DNA from: CAZPEV01 sp964585635
Lineage (GTDB): Bacteria; Zixibacteria; MSB-5A5; GN15; JAAZOE01
DNA: 23,920 nucleotides
Direction: 5' to 3'
Assembly: GCA_964585635.1 (NCBI GenBank)
Contig: CAZPEV010000032.1
Coordinates: forward strand, 1 to 23,920
The notes beneath the pieces are model-generated. The model saw nothing but the letters and a program-made list of their open reading frames with translations, had not been told where the DNA came from and did no database searches. Position 1 is the stretch's first letter. Each line of letters starts with the position of its first letter. Below are positions 1 to 7,851 of the stretch, piece by piece. Both the position numbers and the translations under genes were made by a program.

Positions 1-1715
1 CCCGTCGCAGTATGGTCAAAGAACAGCTCCATGGCGATTGCATGTCCCGGGCTGAAAAACCTGCCAATAGCGTGAGAGCGACTTCTCCATGATGATGTGG
101 CCGTGACATTGCTCCCGGTACTATATCCCGATACTGAATCTGCCCATATGGAATCCTTTTTGGTAATCATAACGCAGATTGAATCAATCTTCGTTGTGCT
201 TCCCTTATACCAGTACTTGATGCTATCCAGATATGTTCTGGTTTCGAAAACGTAGTTTATTGCTACCCGGTCATCGATTGCCTTTAGGGCAGTATCGATA
301 AGAAGCACATTATCAGTCCCAATGACATACGGGAAAATACACCGAACCGAGTCATCGGCGCGCCGGTGACGCACAATATGGCCGGGATTTATATTTCCCA
401 CCCAAGGGTCGGCTCTGATCATCGGAATTTCCTTATATCCCGTATGCCAGATGGCGTTACCGGAACTATCTCTCCGAGCCGAATATACTACCCCCAAAGT
501 CCAATGAGACCCTTCATCAATACCGAACATGGACGCCTGATATAATTCCCTTCCATCCCAGCGCGTTTGCGCCCCCTTGATAATCACGCTCTTGACATTC
601 GAAGCCGTCCAGTGAATACCGCGATCATGACTTTCGAAGAGGACGATATTATTTGCATACTCCGTCGGGCGCGTATTCACCAGGGCAAATTGCTGATCGT
701 AAGCCGGTGCCCATATCGACATATGCCAGGGATAGCCCCTGTTGGTAAAGTTGAGAAGTGTACAGGCGACCGGAGAATCAAAGAAGGTCGTTAAGCTGGT
801 AGACGTGCATTTCCAGAAAGTGGAATCGGCATGTGGTCTCCCGCCAACCGTGTCCTTCTGTGCGGTACAGTACAGCGAGTAAGATAATCCGATATCCTGG
901 ACAATCGCCGGCGACATCCATTTACCGAGATGCGTCAATTGGTAGGTATTCCCCCAAGCAACGCCGTTGGATGTAGTACGGCCAAAAATACAAGACATTT
1001 CGGGGTTATTGCCGTAAGTCGCTCGCCAATAGGCCAGAAGTTTGCCGTCGAATGTGGAAACGATACCGCAATCGGATAGATGGTCGGGGGTCATATTCAA
1101 GGTCACGGAATCCGCGCCGCCGACACTGCCGGTGTCATAGCAGGCCTTAATCGCTCCACGATGATACCAGAAAAGAGAATCCTGAGTCATGGACGAATCA
1201 TTGGCCAAGATTATCGGATTCACGAAAGTATCCCTGGCTGCATCACCCCATTTATTTGTCCAACTGTCGTGATCGCTTATGTCATTCGTGACGTAGATGC
1301 AGGGAACTTCTCCCCCAGCCATCGTGGTAACTATCAACCAGTATTTCCAGGGCTTGATTGAATCGGCCTCAATGGGAAATCCGGTCGGGAAATACAGAAT
1401 CCCCGGATGCAAAACCCTGTTTTTCCGCTCCCACGTGTCATTGGTATCAATATTGGTTGGCGGCACGATGAAGAAAGTGTCCGCCCCAGGTTGTGGGTCA
1501 ATGTCGTCTATATCCCACCGCGTCTGTTGGCCACAGTGGCCCTGCCCGGTTGGCAGAATGGAACCATCAACCGTCTGCCCCTGGCTTGGCGTGATCTCCT
1601 GCCCAGAACCTTTCCCGGACAAGACACTCGTGGCGGCTAACACTATAAATAGGAGTTTGCAGATATGAAGCCCGCCCCGGCGTGCTCCCCTGACAATTCG
1701 GCCTAAGTCGATCAA
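1..1715 (-). CDS. Secreted protein of unknown function, C-terminus beyond left edge
   Basis: A single minus-strand frame stays open from a TAG just upstream of 1730 to the window edge, about 571 codons, with no internal stop. No ATG lies near the N-terminus. I chose the TTG at 1715-1713 because it opens an Arg-rich n-region followed by a hydrophobic core (LLFIVLAATSVLSG), a good Sec signal peptide; GAGAGG lies about 12 bases upstream. The mature part is rich in Trp, Asp, Ser, Thr and Tyr, and has repeated stretches such as GKLLAYWRA, HMSIWAPAYDQQFALVNT and HDRGIHWT. The last resembles the SxDxGxxW motif of BNR/sialidase-like propellers but does not match it fully. A secreted or surface beta-propeller is an inference. 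I do not recognise the family. The gene is incomplete here. Confidence 0.7.
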   Translation of the reverse strand, partial: MIDLGRIVRGARRGGLHICKLLFIVLAATSVLSGKGSGQEITPSQGQTVDGSILPTGQGHCGQQTRWDIDDIDPQPGADTFFIVPPTNIDTNDTWERKNRVLHPGILYFPTGFPIEADSIKPWKYWLIVTTMAGGEVPCIYVTNDISDHDSWTNKWGDAARDTFVNPIILANDSSMTQDSLFWYHRGAIKACYDTGSVGGADSVTLNMTPDHLSDCGIVSTFDGKLLAYWRATYGNNPEMSCIFGRTTSNGVAWGNTYQLTHLGKWMSPAIVQDIGLSYSLYCTAQKDTVGGRPHADSTFWKCTSTSLTTFFDSPVACTLLNFTNRGYPWHMSIWAPAYDQQFALVNTRPTEYANNIVLFESHDRGIHWTASNVKSVIIKGAQTRWDGRELYQASMFGIDEGSHWTLGVVYSARRDSSGNAIWHTGYKEIPMIRADPWVGNINPGHIVRHRRADDSVRCIFPYVIGTDNVLLIDTALKAIDDRVAINYVFETRTYLDSIKYWYKGSTTKIDSICVMITKKDSIWADSVSGYSTGSNVTATSSWRSRSHAIGRFFSPGHAIAMELFFDHTAT

Positions 1716-2047
1716 TCTGTTCGTTGTCCTCTCGTGCCTGACCTAATCTAAGGCGCAATCGCTACAACATCAATGCAAAACGCAACTGCGCCGGCTTTAG
1801 TATGGGAAACTCCGTGGAGGTTATATCTATGCCTATCGACCAAATCCCCAGGCGCGACTCTCCCCTCCGTCGGGAGGGGCAGGGGGAGGGGCGCAAGTTT
1901 CCCCTCCCTTGGGAGGGGCAGGGGGAAGGAATCACGAAAACCCAAAAACGAACAAAGGAAGCCAATTCCCCGTAAGCTCAACGGCGCCATGCCGATCCAA
2001 TGGAATTTTGCTGGCACGCACCGTCGCCACCGGGGTCAAAATGTCAA
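1716..2047. other. Intergenic region without a supported gene
   Basis: Nothing here reads as a protein on either strand. Apparent open frames are dominated by Arg, Gly and Pro from the G-rich repeat at 1862-1929. The segment next to 1716 should carry the promoter of the leftward secreted-protein gene, but I could not identify convincing -35 and -10 boxes. Confidence 0.5.
1862..1929. repeat. Tandem G-rich hairpin repeat, two copies
   Basis: Two near-identical units of about 39 bases begin at 1862 and 1901. Each starts with a short palindrome: CCCCTCC, loop GTCG, GGAGGGG (1862-1879), then CCCCTCCC directly followed by TT and GGGAGGGG (1901-1918). Each palindrome is followed by a run of G tracts. 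The first copy has four G tracts of at least three in 1872-1891, separated by one or two bases, which meets the usual G-quadruplex rule. The second copy has three such tracts and then GG. This looks like a dispersed intergenic repeat of the REP or MITE kind, but only this copy is visible. Confidence 0.7.
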
Positions 2048-2072
2048 AGGGGCCGACGTGTGTTCAGCCCCT
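2036..2072 (-). terminator. Possible terminator downstream of the broken PD40 gene
   Basis: Read on the minus strand, AGGGGC (2072-2067) and GCCCCT (2053-2048) form a six-base-pair stem around a 13-base loop. This is followed by TTTGACATTTT. The T tract is interrupted and the loop is long, so this is a weak candidate. Its position about 100 bases past the end of the minus-strand pseudogene is what one would expect. Confidence 0.3.
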
Positions 2073-2173
2073 CGACATCCCCGGAAGCAGTATGGCACCA
2101 CCCGGGAGGGTTGTATCACCCGGACGGGTCGACCCCGCTGTGCGAGGCGTCGTCCGGGATCGTCATTGAGAAA

Positions 2174-2862
2174 TCATCGCTTGGCGCCGCCCATCCTTGC
2201 TGCCGCCGCCGGTGCGCACGCACCACCAGTCACTCCGCCTGTGGGCAAGACCGAGGGTATGTGCCAGGAGGTTGTTCCGCCTGTGCCCTCAGGCCGATTC
2301 GACACGTGCGCCACCAGCGCCGGCAATTGACTATCACGAGAGGCCGCAGCCAGGCAGCGGTGCGCATTATATCCGCTATCGGCCGCGTCCCGACGTGACA
2401 GCACGGGAGGGGACTCGAGTAGCTCCCGGCCACCACCGGGAGACAACTCGGCTGGCGTGTCAGCCACCGTGCTCATCCGCCGTTGTCGGGCAGATGCAGG
2501 TTGACACGCCCCTTGGTCAAACACGCGCACACGGAAGAGGTCGGACCCACCATCCGCCGATTCCGTATCTGTATAGACAAGCTCTTCTCCCTCGGAGGAG
2601 ATGGAGCTGAGTATGCTGGCCGCCGTCATCCGTCCGGCGCTGCCGTTCATGGCCGCACCGCCGGACGATGGCCCTGTCTGTCGGTCGGCTCGGTTCATAG
2701 CCACCCGGAGGATTGTTTCTGATCGGACATGGCCGCCAAATCAGGACTGCACAAGACCCGGCACAGAATCGGTATCGGGGCGAAGGCCAGGTGCCGGCGG
2801 GACTCGGTCGCCGCCAGAATCAGGATGATTATTGTCGCCATCAGGCCGATGCCCTTGGACAT
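2174..2862 (-). pseudogene. Remnant of a secreted PD40-type beta-propeller protein
   Basis: An ATG at 2862-2860 is preceded by GGAGG four bases upstream and encodes a clean signal peptide (MSKGIGLMATIIILILAATE). This frame stops after about 55 codons at 2695. A second frame (2704-2174) then carries fragments typical of WD40-like PD40 repeats: SISSEGEELVY ending in GGSDLFRVRV, then AELSPGGGRELL, then SNRPEGTGGTTSW. Intact PD40 proteins have repeated SxDGxxLYF and SNRPGGxGGxDLW elements. The two frames overlap out of phase, and similar fragments appear in the third frame, so I infer a decayed gene with several frameshifts. Sequencing error or a very diverged intact gene is possible. It is divergent from the sigma-factor gene. 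Confidence 0.5.
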
Positions 2863-3099
2863 TTCGCCTCCGGTACGCGTCTTCAGGTTAATCGCGCTCA
2901 CTGGAGATGCTCCGTGGGAACGAAATATCTTACACCTCGAAACCCGGAGTCGAATTCTTCGTAGAGAATTCAGTGTCCCTGTTGACGCCATGTGCCAGGA
3001 TTCAACAACCCTTGAGCGGAACGGACCATTGAATGGCAAGAGATTGCTTGCGGCGGCAAAAAACCATCCTATATTGGCCCGGCAGGAATAAGGTACTGG

Positions 3100-3636
3100 T
3101 TGAATATCAACGTCTTACATAGCAATTGCGGCCAGGGAGACAAGGGCGCCGAAGAGAAGCTTTTTGAAGGCCTTTCTGTAAGGTTCCGGCTGTTTGCGGA
3201 GCAGAAGATTCGGGATAGGCTGGATGCCGAAGAGGTGTGCCAAAAGGCGTTGACGGTTGTATTTGAAAAGTACAGGGCAATCGTCTTTGAAACGAGTTTT
3301 TCGGCCTGGGCGCACAGGGTGCTCGACAACGAGATCCTCAAGTATTATCGTACCCATGCCTATCACGAAAACCTGTTCATGCCGATGGAGGATGATGGCC
3401 GGTCGGCGGCAGCATGGAATCCGGATCCCGAGCTGAGGCGCCGCCTGCTGGGATGCATGAAGAGAATCTGCGACGTGAATTCGCGCTATGCCAGGACCTT
3501 GAACCTGAAATACCAAGGGTACGAGGCCGAGGATATTTGTCGAATGCTGAAGATCACCGCCAACAACCTCTACGTCATCTTGTCGCGGGCCAGATCCCTG
3601 CTCCGGCTCTGCCTGGAAAAAGGGGAAGTCGGGTAA
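3100..3636 (+). CDS. ECF-like RNA polymerase sigma factor
   Basis: This 178-residue protein has the two-domain layout of an extracytoplasmic-function sigma factor. Region 2 spans roughly residues 20-95, with DAEEVCQKALTVVFEKY and FSAWAHRVLDNEILKYYRTH; family members normally show a D-A-E-D-x-x-Q pattern there. Region 4 spans roughly residues 120-175, with a helix-turn-helix around YEAEDICRMLKITANNLYVILSRAR. The start is TTG at 3100, with AGG six bases upstream, because no ATG fits the N-terminus. The stop codon is directly followed by the ATG of the next gene, so the two are co-transcribed and probably coupled. In this family such a partner usually holds the sigma factor inactive. The target promoters cannot be told from here. 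Confidence 0.85.
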   Translation: MNINVLHSNCGQGDKGAEEKLFEGLSVRFRLFAEQKIRDRLDAEEVCQKALTVVFEKYRAIVFETSFSAWAHRVLDNEILKYYRTHAYHENLFMPMEDDGRSAAAWNPDPELRRRLLGCMKRICDVNSRYARTLNLKYQGYEAEDICRMLKITANNLYVILSRARSLLRLCLEKGEVG

Positions 3637-5891
3637 ATGGCCGGCTGCAGCGACAAGCGCTATCAGGATCTGCTGCACGGCTATGAGCTGAACCTGCTGT
3701 CGGCCGAGGATCGCCTGGCGTTCGAGCTGCACCTGTATGAGTGCGACGAATGCTTTGACGAGGTTCGGTCGTTCCGTGATGAAGCTTTGCTGCTGCGCCA
3801 TGATCCCGACCTGCGTCGAACGGTGGCCATGACGGCCGATCAGCGGAGCCGGGAAGCAGAAGCCCCGGCGCGGCGCAAACGCTGGCCGGCGTTGGTGCCG
3901 GCTTTTGTCGTAGCGGCCCTGGCGTTAATCGTCCTCGTGGTCCATCCCTGGCATATCGAAATCAGCCCAACCCAGGAGGCCGAGGCGGTTCCCGACCGGC
4001 TGGCGGTGATGTATTTCACCAATTTGGCCAATCCGGAGGATACCGCCCAACTGGGCCAGATCGCCGCCAATCTGCTGATTACCGACCTGCGGCAATCGCA
4101 GTACCTGCAGGTCGTGTCCGACAATCGGGTGTTCGACGTCCTGCGCTCATTGGGCCAGGAGGAAACGGTCGCCCCCAGCCGGGACGTCGCCACCGAGGTG
4201 GCCCGGAAAACCAAGGCGCACTGGATGATCGTAGGGACGATCCTGCAGGAGCGACCGCAACTGGTCATGTCGGCGGAGCTGATGGATGTGCCGTCGGGGA
4301 TAACCAAGGCTGCGGTACGAGTCGACGGCGAGCCGGGCCAGACGATATTCGCGCTGGTGGATATATTGGCGGCCAGGTTGAAATCCGATCCCTCGCTCCC
4401 GGACGAAATCCGCAAAGAGCCCAACCCGCGCCTGGCCAATGTCACCACCAATTCGCCCCAGGCCTACCGCCTCTATCTGGAGGGGGTTCGCAATTTTTAC
4501 CGGTTTTACACGGCTGATGCCGTGGCCAATTTTGCGCAGGCGCTGACATGCGATTCCAGTTTCGCCATGGCCTATTATTACCTGGCCTCGTTGAAAGATA
4601 ACGGGTTGATAGCCAAGGCCCTCAAATACGCCGATCAAGTCACGCCGGCCGAGCGGCATTACATCTACAGCCTTAAGGCCCAGTTGGCGAAGGACTACGA
4701 TCGCTCCATCAGCGAGTACGAGCGGGTTCTCGAGTATTATCCGGATGAGAAATCCGCCCTGTTCGGCATCGCCAGTGTAAAGAACCTGCAACTGAAATTC
4801 GCCGACGCCATCGTCTATCTCAAGAAAGTCATTGCGATCGATTCGTTGTTTGCTCCGGCCTACAACCTGCTGACCTATATGTATGATTATACCGGCGACT
4901 TCGAAAACGCCCTGCTGGCCATCAACAAATACGTCGAGTTGGCTCCTGATGACGCCAATCCTTACGATAGCCGCGGCGACCTCTACTCTCGGCATGGTAT
5001 GCTGGATGACGCCATCGCTTCCTATACTCTGTCGCTGCAAAAGCGAGCCGACTTCTTCGCCTCCCGGGAGAAGCTGGGCATCATGTATCTGTTCAAGCAG
5101 GATTATGCCAAAGCCGAAAGCGCCTTTGCGGTTCTGCAATCGTCGAGCAACATGGGGCAGCGGCTGTGGGGCCGTTATTTGATGGCCACGGTCCCGGCCA
5201 TGCAGGGAAAGCTCACTCAGGCCTTGCAGGAGTACGGCGCCTGTCGCTTCGACAGCACGGCGGGCGGTGGCCCCCCCCCGAGGTATCCCGCGTCCTATTA
5301 CGCCACGGCCGAGATATATCGATTGCAGGGTCGGCTCGATCTGGCTCTGGATGATTTCAAAACCTATATCGCCGCGTTCCGGAAGGTCAAACCGGCCGAT
5401 CGGGTGTATGAACGATGCAAGTATACCCAGCTTCTGACCGAGGCCGGACGTATCAAGGAGGCAGAGGAGACAGTCGCGGCCATCAAACATGACATCACCG
5501 AAGAACCCAGGGNNNNNNNNNNCGCGGCGCACCGACCCATCGAGTCGTTTTTTGGGTCAACGATCTGGAAACCGCCGCGACGCTGACCAATAATTTTCCG
5601 ATCCGGACCAGGCTCGCCGAAGCCTACCTGAAGGCGGGCCGGTTGAGTAAAGCCGTGACCCTGTTCGAGAATTTGCTGGCAGGGTATGACATGAGCTGGG
5701 AGGGATTTGTCTCCGCCTCGCGGGTTTTGTTGCACTACCACCTCGGTCTGGCGTATGAACAATCGTTATGGTACGACAAGGCGCGCGACCAGTATGAGCA
5801 GTTTGTGAATATATGGAGAAACGCCGATCCGGGCATAAAGGAACTTGAGGATGCCCGCGCCCGCCTGGCTCGCCTGAAGACCAAAACCTGA
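3637..5891 (+). CDS. Zinc-finger anti-sigma-like, TolB-like and TPR membrane protein, spanning the assembly gap
   Basis: The N-terminus has an H-x3-C-x2-C motif (H32, C36, C39) like zf-HC2 anti-sigma domains, which bind the partner sigma factor. One transmembrane segment follows at about residues 84-102. The next ~150 residues resemble the TolB-like/FlgO-type domain (RLAVMYFTNLANPEDT, then a KTKAHWMIVGTILQE stretch). The remainder is a long series of TPR repeats with A-x-x-Y and YPDEKSALFGIA-type units, presumably periplasmic. The coding frame before the Ns (5513-5522) differs from the frame after them. The downstream part resumes at about 5523 in TPR-like sequence and ends at TGA 5889-5891. 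The true gap length is therefore unknown and the gene is most likely intact in the cell. It sits directly behind the sigma-factor gene, so a membrane signalling pair is the natural reading. Confidence 0.85.
5513..5522. other. Assembly gap (10 Ns)
   Basis: Ten consecutive Ns lie inside the TPR part of the preceding gene. A fixed run of ten is a usual scaffolding placeholder, and the reading frame changes across it, so the real number of missing bases is not ten or the flanks contain errors. TPR repeats are a common cause of assembly breaks. Confidence 0.95.
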
Positions 5892-5919
5892 CGCCCGTCT
5901 TGCCCCCTCCTCCGCCACC

Positions 5920-5937
5920 GATTGGAAGGCTCCAATC
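5920..5937. terminator. Hairpin between convergent genes
   Basis: GATTGGA, loop AGGC, TCCAATC form a perfect seven-base-pair stem in the 91-base gap between the rightward TPR gene and the leftward amidohydrolase gene. There is no T tract on either side, so it is a weak intrinsic-terminator candidate. The location favours a role in ending both transcripts. Confidence 0.35.
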
Positions 5938-5982
5938 ATCTGTGGAAACGGAGGCGGCCGTACCCGCCGGTCCAAGTTAGGG

Positions 5983-6783
5983 TCATGGCGCTTTCAATTC
6001 CATCAGGATGCCGGGAATGATCGATCGCATCGCGTCCGCGAGGGCCTGCAGATGGGGGAGATCGATCTCCCCCGTCCATTCATCCATATAGAGCTTCTTG
6101 AATTCAACCGCGACGGCGCAGACGGAGTCGGGAAAGGCGGCATTGACCCAGCGGGCAAGATTCCCCGGTTTGAAGCGGACATTTTCGCGGACGTCGAGCC
6201 GGCGCCCCATGAAGTCAACCCGGCGCAGGTCGTGCCTCAGGCGATCCATCACCGGCCCCCATCGCAATCGGTCGACCGGCTCCATCTCGATATCGATTTC
6301 CGGATTTCCGGCCGCCTCGCCGGGCTGGGCGTCTGGCCCTCCCCGACGGTGGTTGTAGGCATGGAGATCAAGCAGAATCAACCGGCCATGGCGCTGCACC
6401 GACTCCGCCAGGATGCCGGCCACCTCGGCATAGAAAGCATCATATTGCCCAAGCGACCGAGCGATGAGGTCTTTGGCCGGCGGTTCCTTCCAGACGTCCA
6501 AACCCCAGGCATCCTCGGGGCAGAGATATACCGCCTGGTGGCGCGGCCGATTAAGATCGACCTCAAAACGGGACCGCCGGACGACGATTCGCGTATCGGC
6601 GATATCGGCCAGAACCCCTGTCCCGGGATCTTCCTCACGGCGGCGCTGGGCATCGTCCAACGCCAACAGGCAGGCGACCTCATCCCGGACATCGTGCCCG
6701 TCATGGATGGCCGTGGCGACCAGCGGCGAGTCGCCCCTAAAAATTTGCCGGAAATCAGAATATGTCCCGTTTGCCATAATCAT
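5983..6783 (-). CDS. N-formylglutamate amidohydrolase family protein
   Basis: The family hydrolyses N-formyl-L-glutamate or related N-acylated amino acids and binds zinc. Family-like segments are visible: HDGHDV (about residues 27-32), RFEVDLNRPR (72-81), LLDLHAYNHRRGG (137-149), NPEIDI (160-165) and VEFKKLYMDEWTGE (226-239). The length, 266 residues, is normal. The start may be the ATG at 6783 or the one two codons later; neither has a strong ribosome-binding site. No histidine-degradation gene is nearby, so a role in the Hut pathway is not supported. It lies 81 bases behind the ACP-GNAT gene on the same strand and may form one transcript with it and the acyl ligase. The substrate could then be an N-acyl product of those enzymes; that is inference. 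Confidence 0.85.
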   Translation of the reverse strand: MIMANGTYSDFRQIFRGDSPLVATAIHDGHDVRDEVACLLALDDAQRRREEDPGTGVLADIADTRIVVRRSRFEVDLNRPRHQAVYLCPEDAWGLDVWKEPPAKDLIARSLGQYDAFYAEVAGILAESVQRHGRLILLDLHAYNHRRGGPDAQPGEAAGNPEIDIEMEPVDRLRWGPVMDRLRHDLRRVDFMGRRLDVRENVRFKPGNLARWVNAAFPDSVCAVAVEFKKLYMDEWTGEIDLPHLQALADAMRSIIPGILMELKAP

Positions 6784-6864
6784 TTCTCATGATAATCCAA
6801 GGCCGGGCAGGAGGAAATCTCAAATCAAAGGGTAGGCGCTTTCTTCCTCGCCCAAAACCTGCGG

Positions 6865-7851
6865 CTACAGATAAATTGACCTGCCGCTGCCGGAGACACC
6901 ATTGATCTGCCAGGTGGAACAGGGACGGCACAAAATGCGCCGCGTCTTGATCCGCCCCACGTTCTTGAAGCCGAGCAACTGAATGGAGGTCAGCAGCATT
7001 TTCTTATTGGCGGTCTGAACAATCGTATACTGCTTCGAATGGCCGTGCTCTTTCGACTGCTGAAGGCAATGGATCAATACGCCCAGACCTATCCCCTGAC
7101 CATAATACTCCGGATGTTCATTGAGGTCCAGGCCGAAACAGGAACCGGGTTTAAGCCTGAACGATAGGCCGGTGAACGGGTCATCATCTTCGGCATCGGT
7201 CATCCAGTCAATGGCGACGACCTTGCCGGCGTCCTTGGCCACATAGCAGGAATATCCCTTGGCGGCTCTGGCCCGGAAGGTCTGCAATTTCCGTTTTCGG
7301 TATTTGAGCGGCCATATATCCGCCGCCGCGACCAAATCCTCATCGGTTGCCTGACCACAGCGGACGTTTCCCAGGGCGTTTTGATTCGGAACAGGCTGAT
7401 GCTCCAGATCTAAGCATAAGATATAAAATGAATCGCGTTCGTAAAGCGGTTTGACAAGGAGGCGAGACAATCGCGCCAACGCCCGGCATATACCCCCGGT
7501 TGTTCCCTTCTCCCGAAATTTCCCGGCAAAGCCGCGGCCGCCGGTCGTCGGAGGCGCGCCAGCCACGGGAGAAACCGGGGGCATCCCGGCCCCGGATGAT
7601 TTCGCGGAATCAGCCACGAGGTCAATCAGTTTCCCGAGCGACAACCGTTCCCGACCAATCCAGGCCGACTCCGGAAACTCGATGGCAAAGTCGTTTTCCA
7701 GGGCTGTTATAAATTCCACCAGAGCCAACGAGTCAAGCCCCAGCCCCTGTTCACCCAGGGGCAACGACGGATCGATGTCGCGCCGGCTTTCGGCCAGCGC
7801 CTTTTTCCGCAACAGGGCCATTACCCGATCTTCGATGCCGCTCCGGTTCAC
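6865..7851 (-). CDS. Acyl-carrier-protein domain fused to a GNAT acyltransferase
   Basis: Residues 5-82 are an acyl carrier protein. The motif GLGLDSLALVEF puts Ser41 where the phosphopantetheine arm attaches. A flexible Pro/Gly/Ala-rich linker (about 83-125) joins it to a C-terminal domain (about 130-315) with the GNAT acyl-donor motif QGIGLG near residues 252-257, just after CFGLDLNEHPEYYG. GNAT enzymes move an acyl group from a thioester to an amine, so having donor carrier and transferase on one chain suggests acyl-ACP, not acyl-CoA, as donor. The start is a GTG (7851-7849) overlapping the TGA of the upstream acyl-ligase gene by four bases, which implies translational coupling. The acceptor amine is unknown. 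The fusion is not one I recognise as a named family. Confidence 0.8.
   Translation of the reverse strand: MNRSGIEDRVMALLRKKALAESRRDIDPSLPLGEQGLGLDSLALVEFITALENDFAIEFPESAWIGRERLSLGKLIDLVADSAKSSGAGMPPVSPVAGAPPTTGGRGFAGKFREKGTTGGICRALARLSRLLVKPLYERDSFYILCLDLEHQPVPNQNALGNVRCGQATDEDLVAAADIWPLKYRKRKLQTFRARAAKGYSCYVAKDAGKVVAIDWMTDAEDDDPFTGLSFRLKPGSCFGLDLNEHPEYYGQGIGLGVLIHCLQQSKEHGHSKQYTIVQTANKKMLLTSIQLLGFKNVGRIKTRRILCRPCSTWQINGVSGSGRSIYL

Noticed and set aside
1773..2330. A 185-codon rightward open frame
   Set aside because: Its sequence is Arg/Gly/Pro-rich, comes from the G-rich repeat and runs opposite the PD40 remnant; there is no ribosome-binding site.
4147..5532. A 461-codon open frame on the minus strand opposite the TPR gene
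   Set aside because: It is a shadow of the rightward gene, crosses the Ns, has no motif, and the plus-strand frame has clear TPR and TolB-like features.
5983..6783. Histidine-degradation (Hut) role for the amidohydrolase
   Set aside because: No hut gene is nearby, and the neighbours point to acyl chemistry instead.
6052..6792. A 246-codon rightward open frame opposite the amidohydrolase gene
   Set aside because: The minus strand encodes clear family motifs; the plus frame has none.
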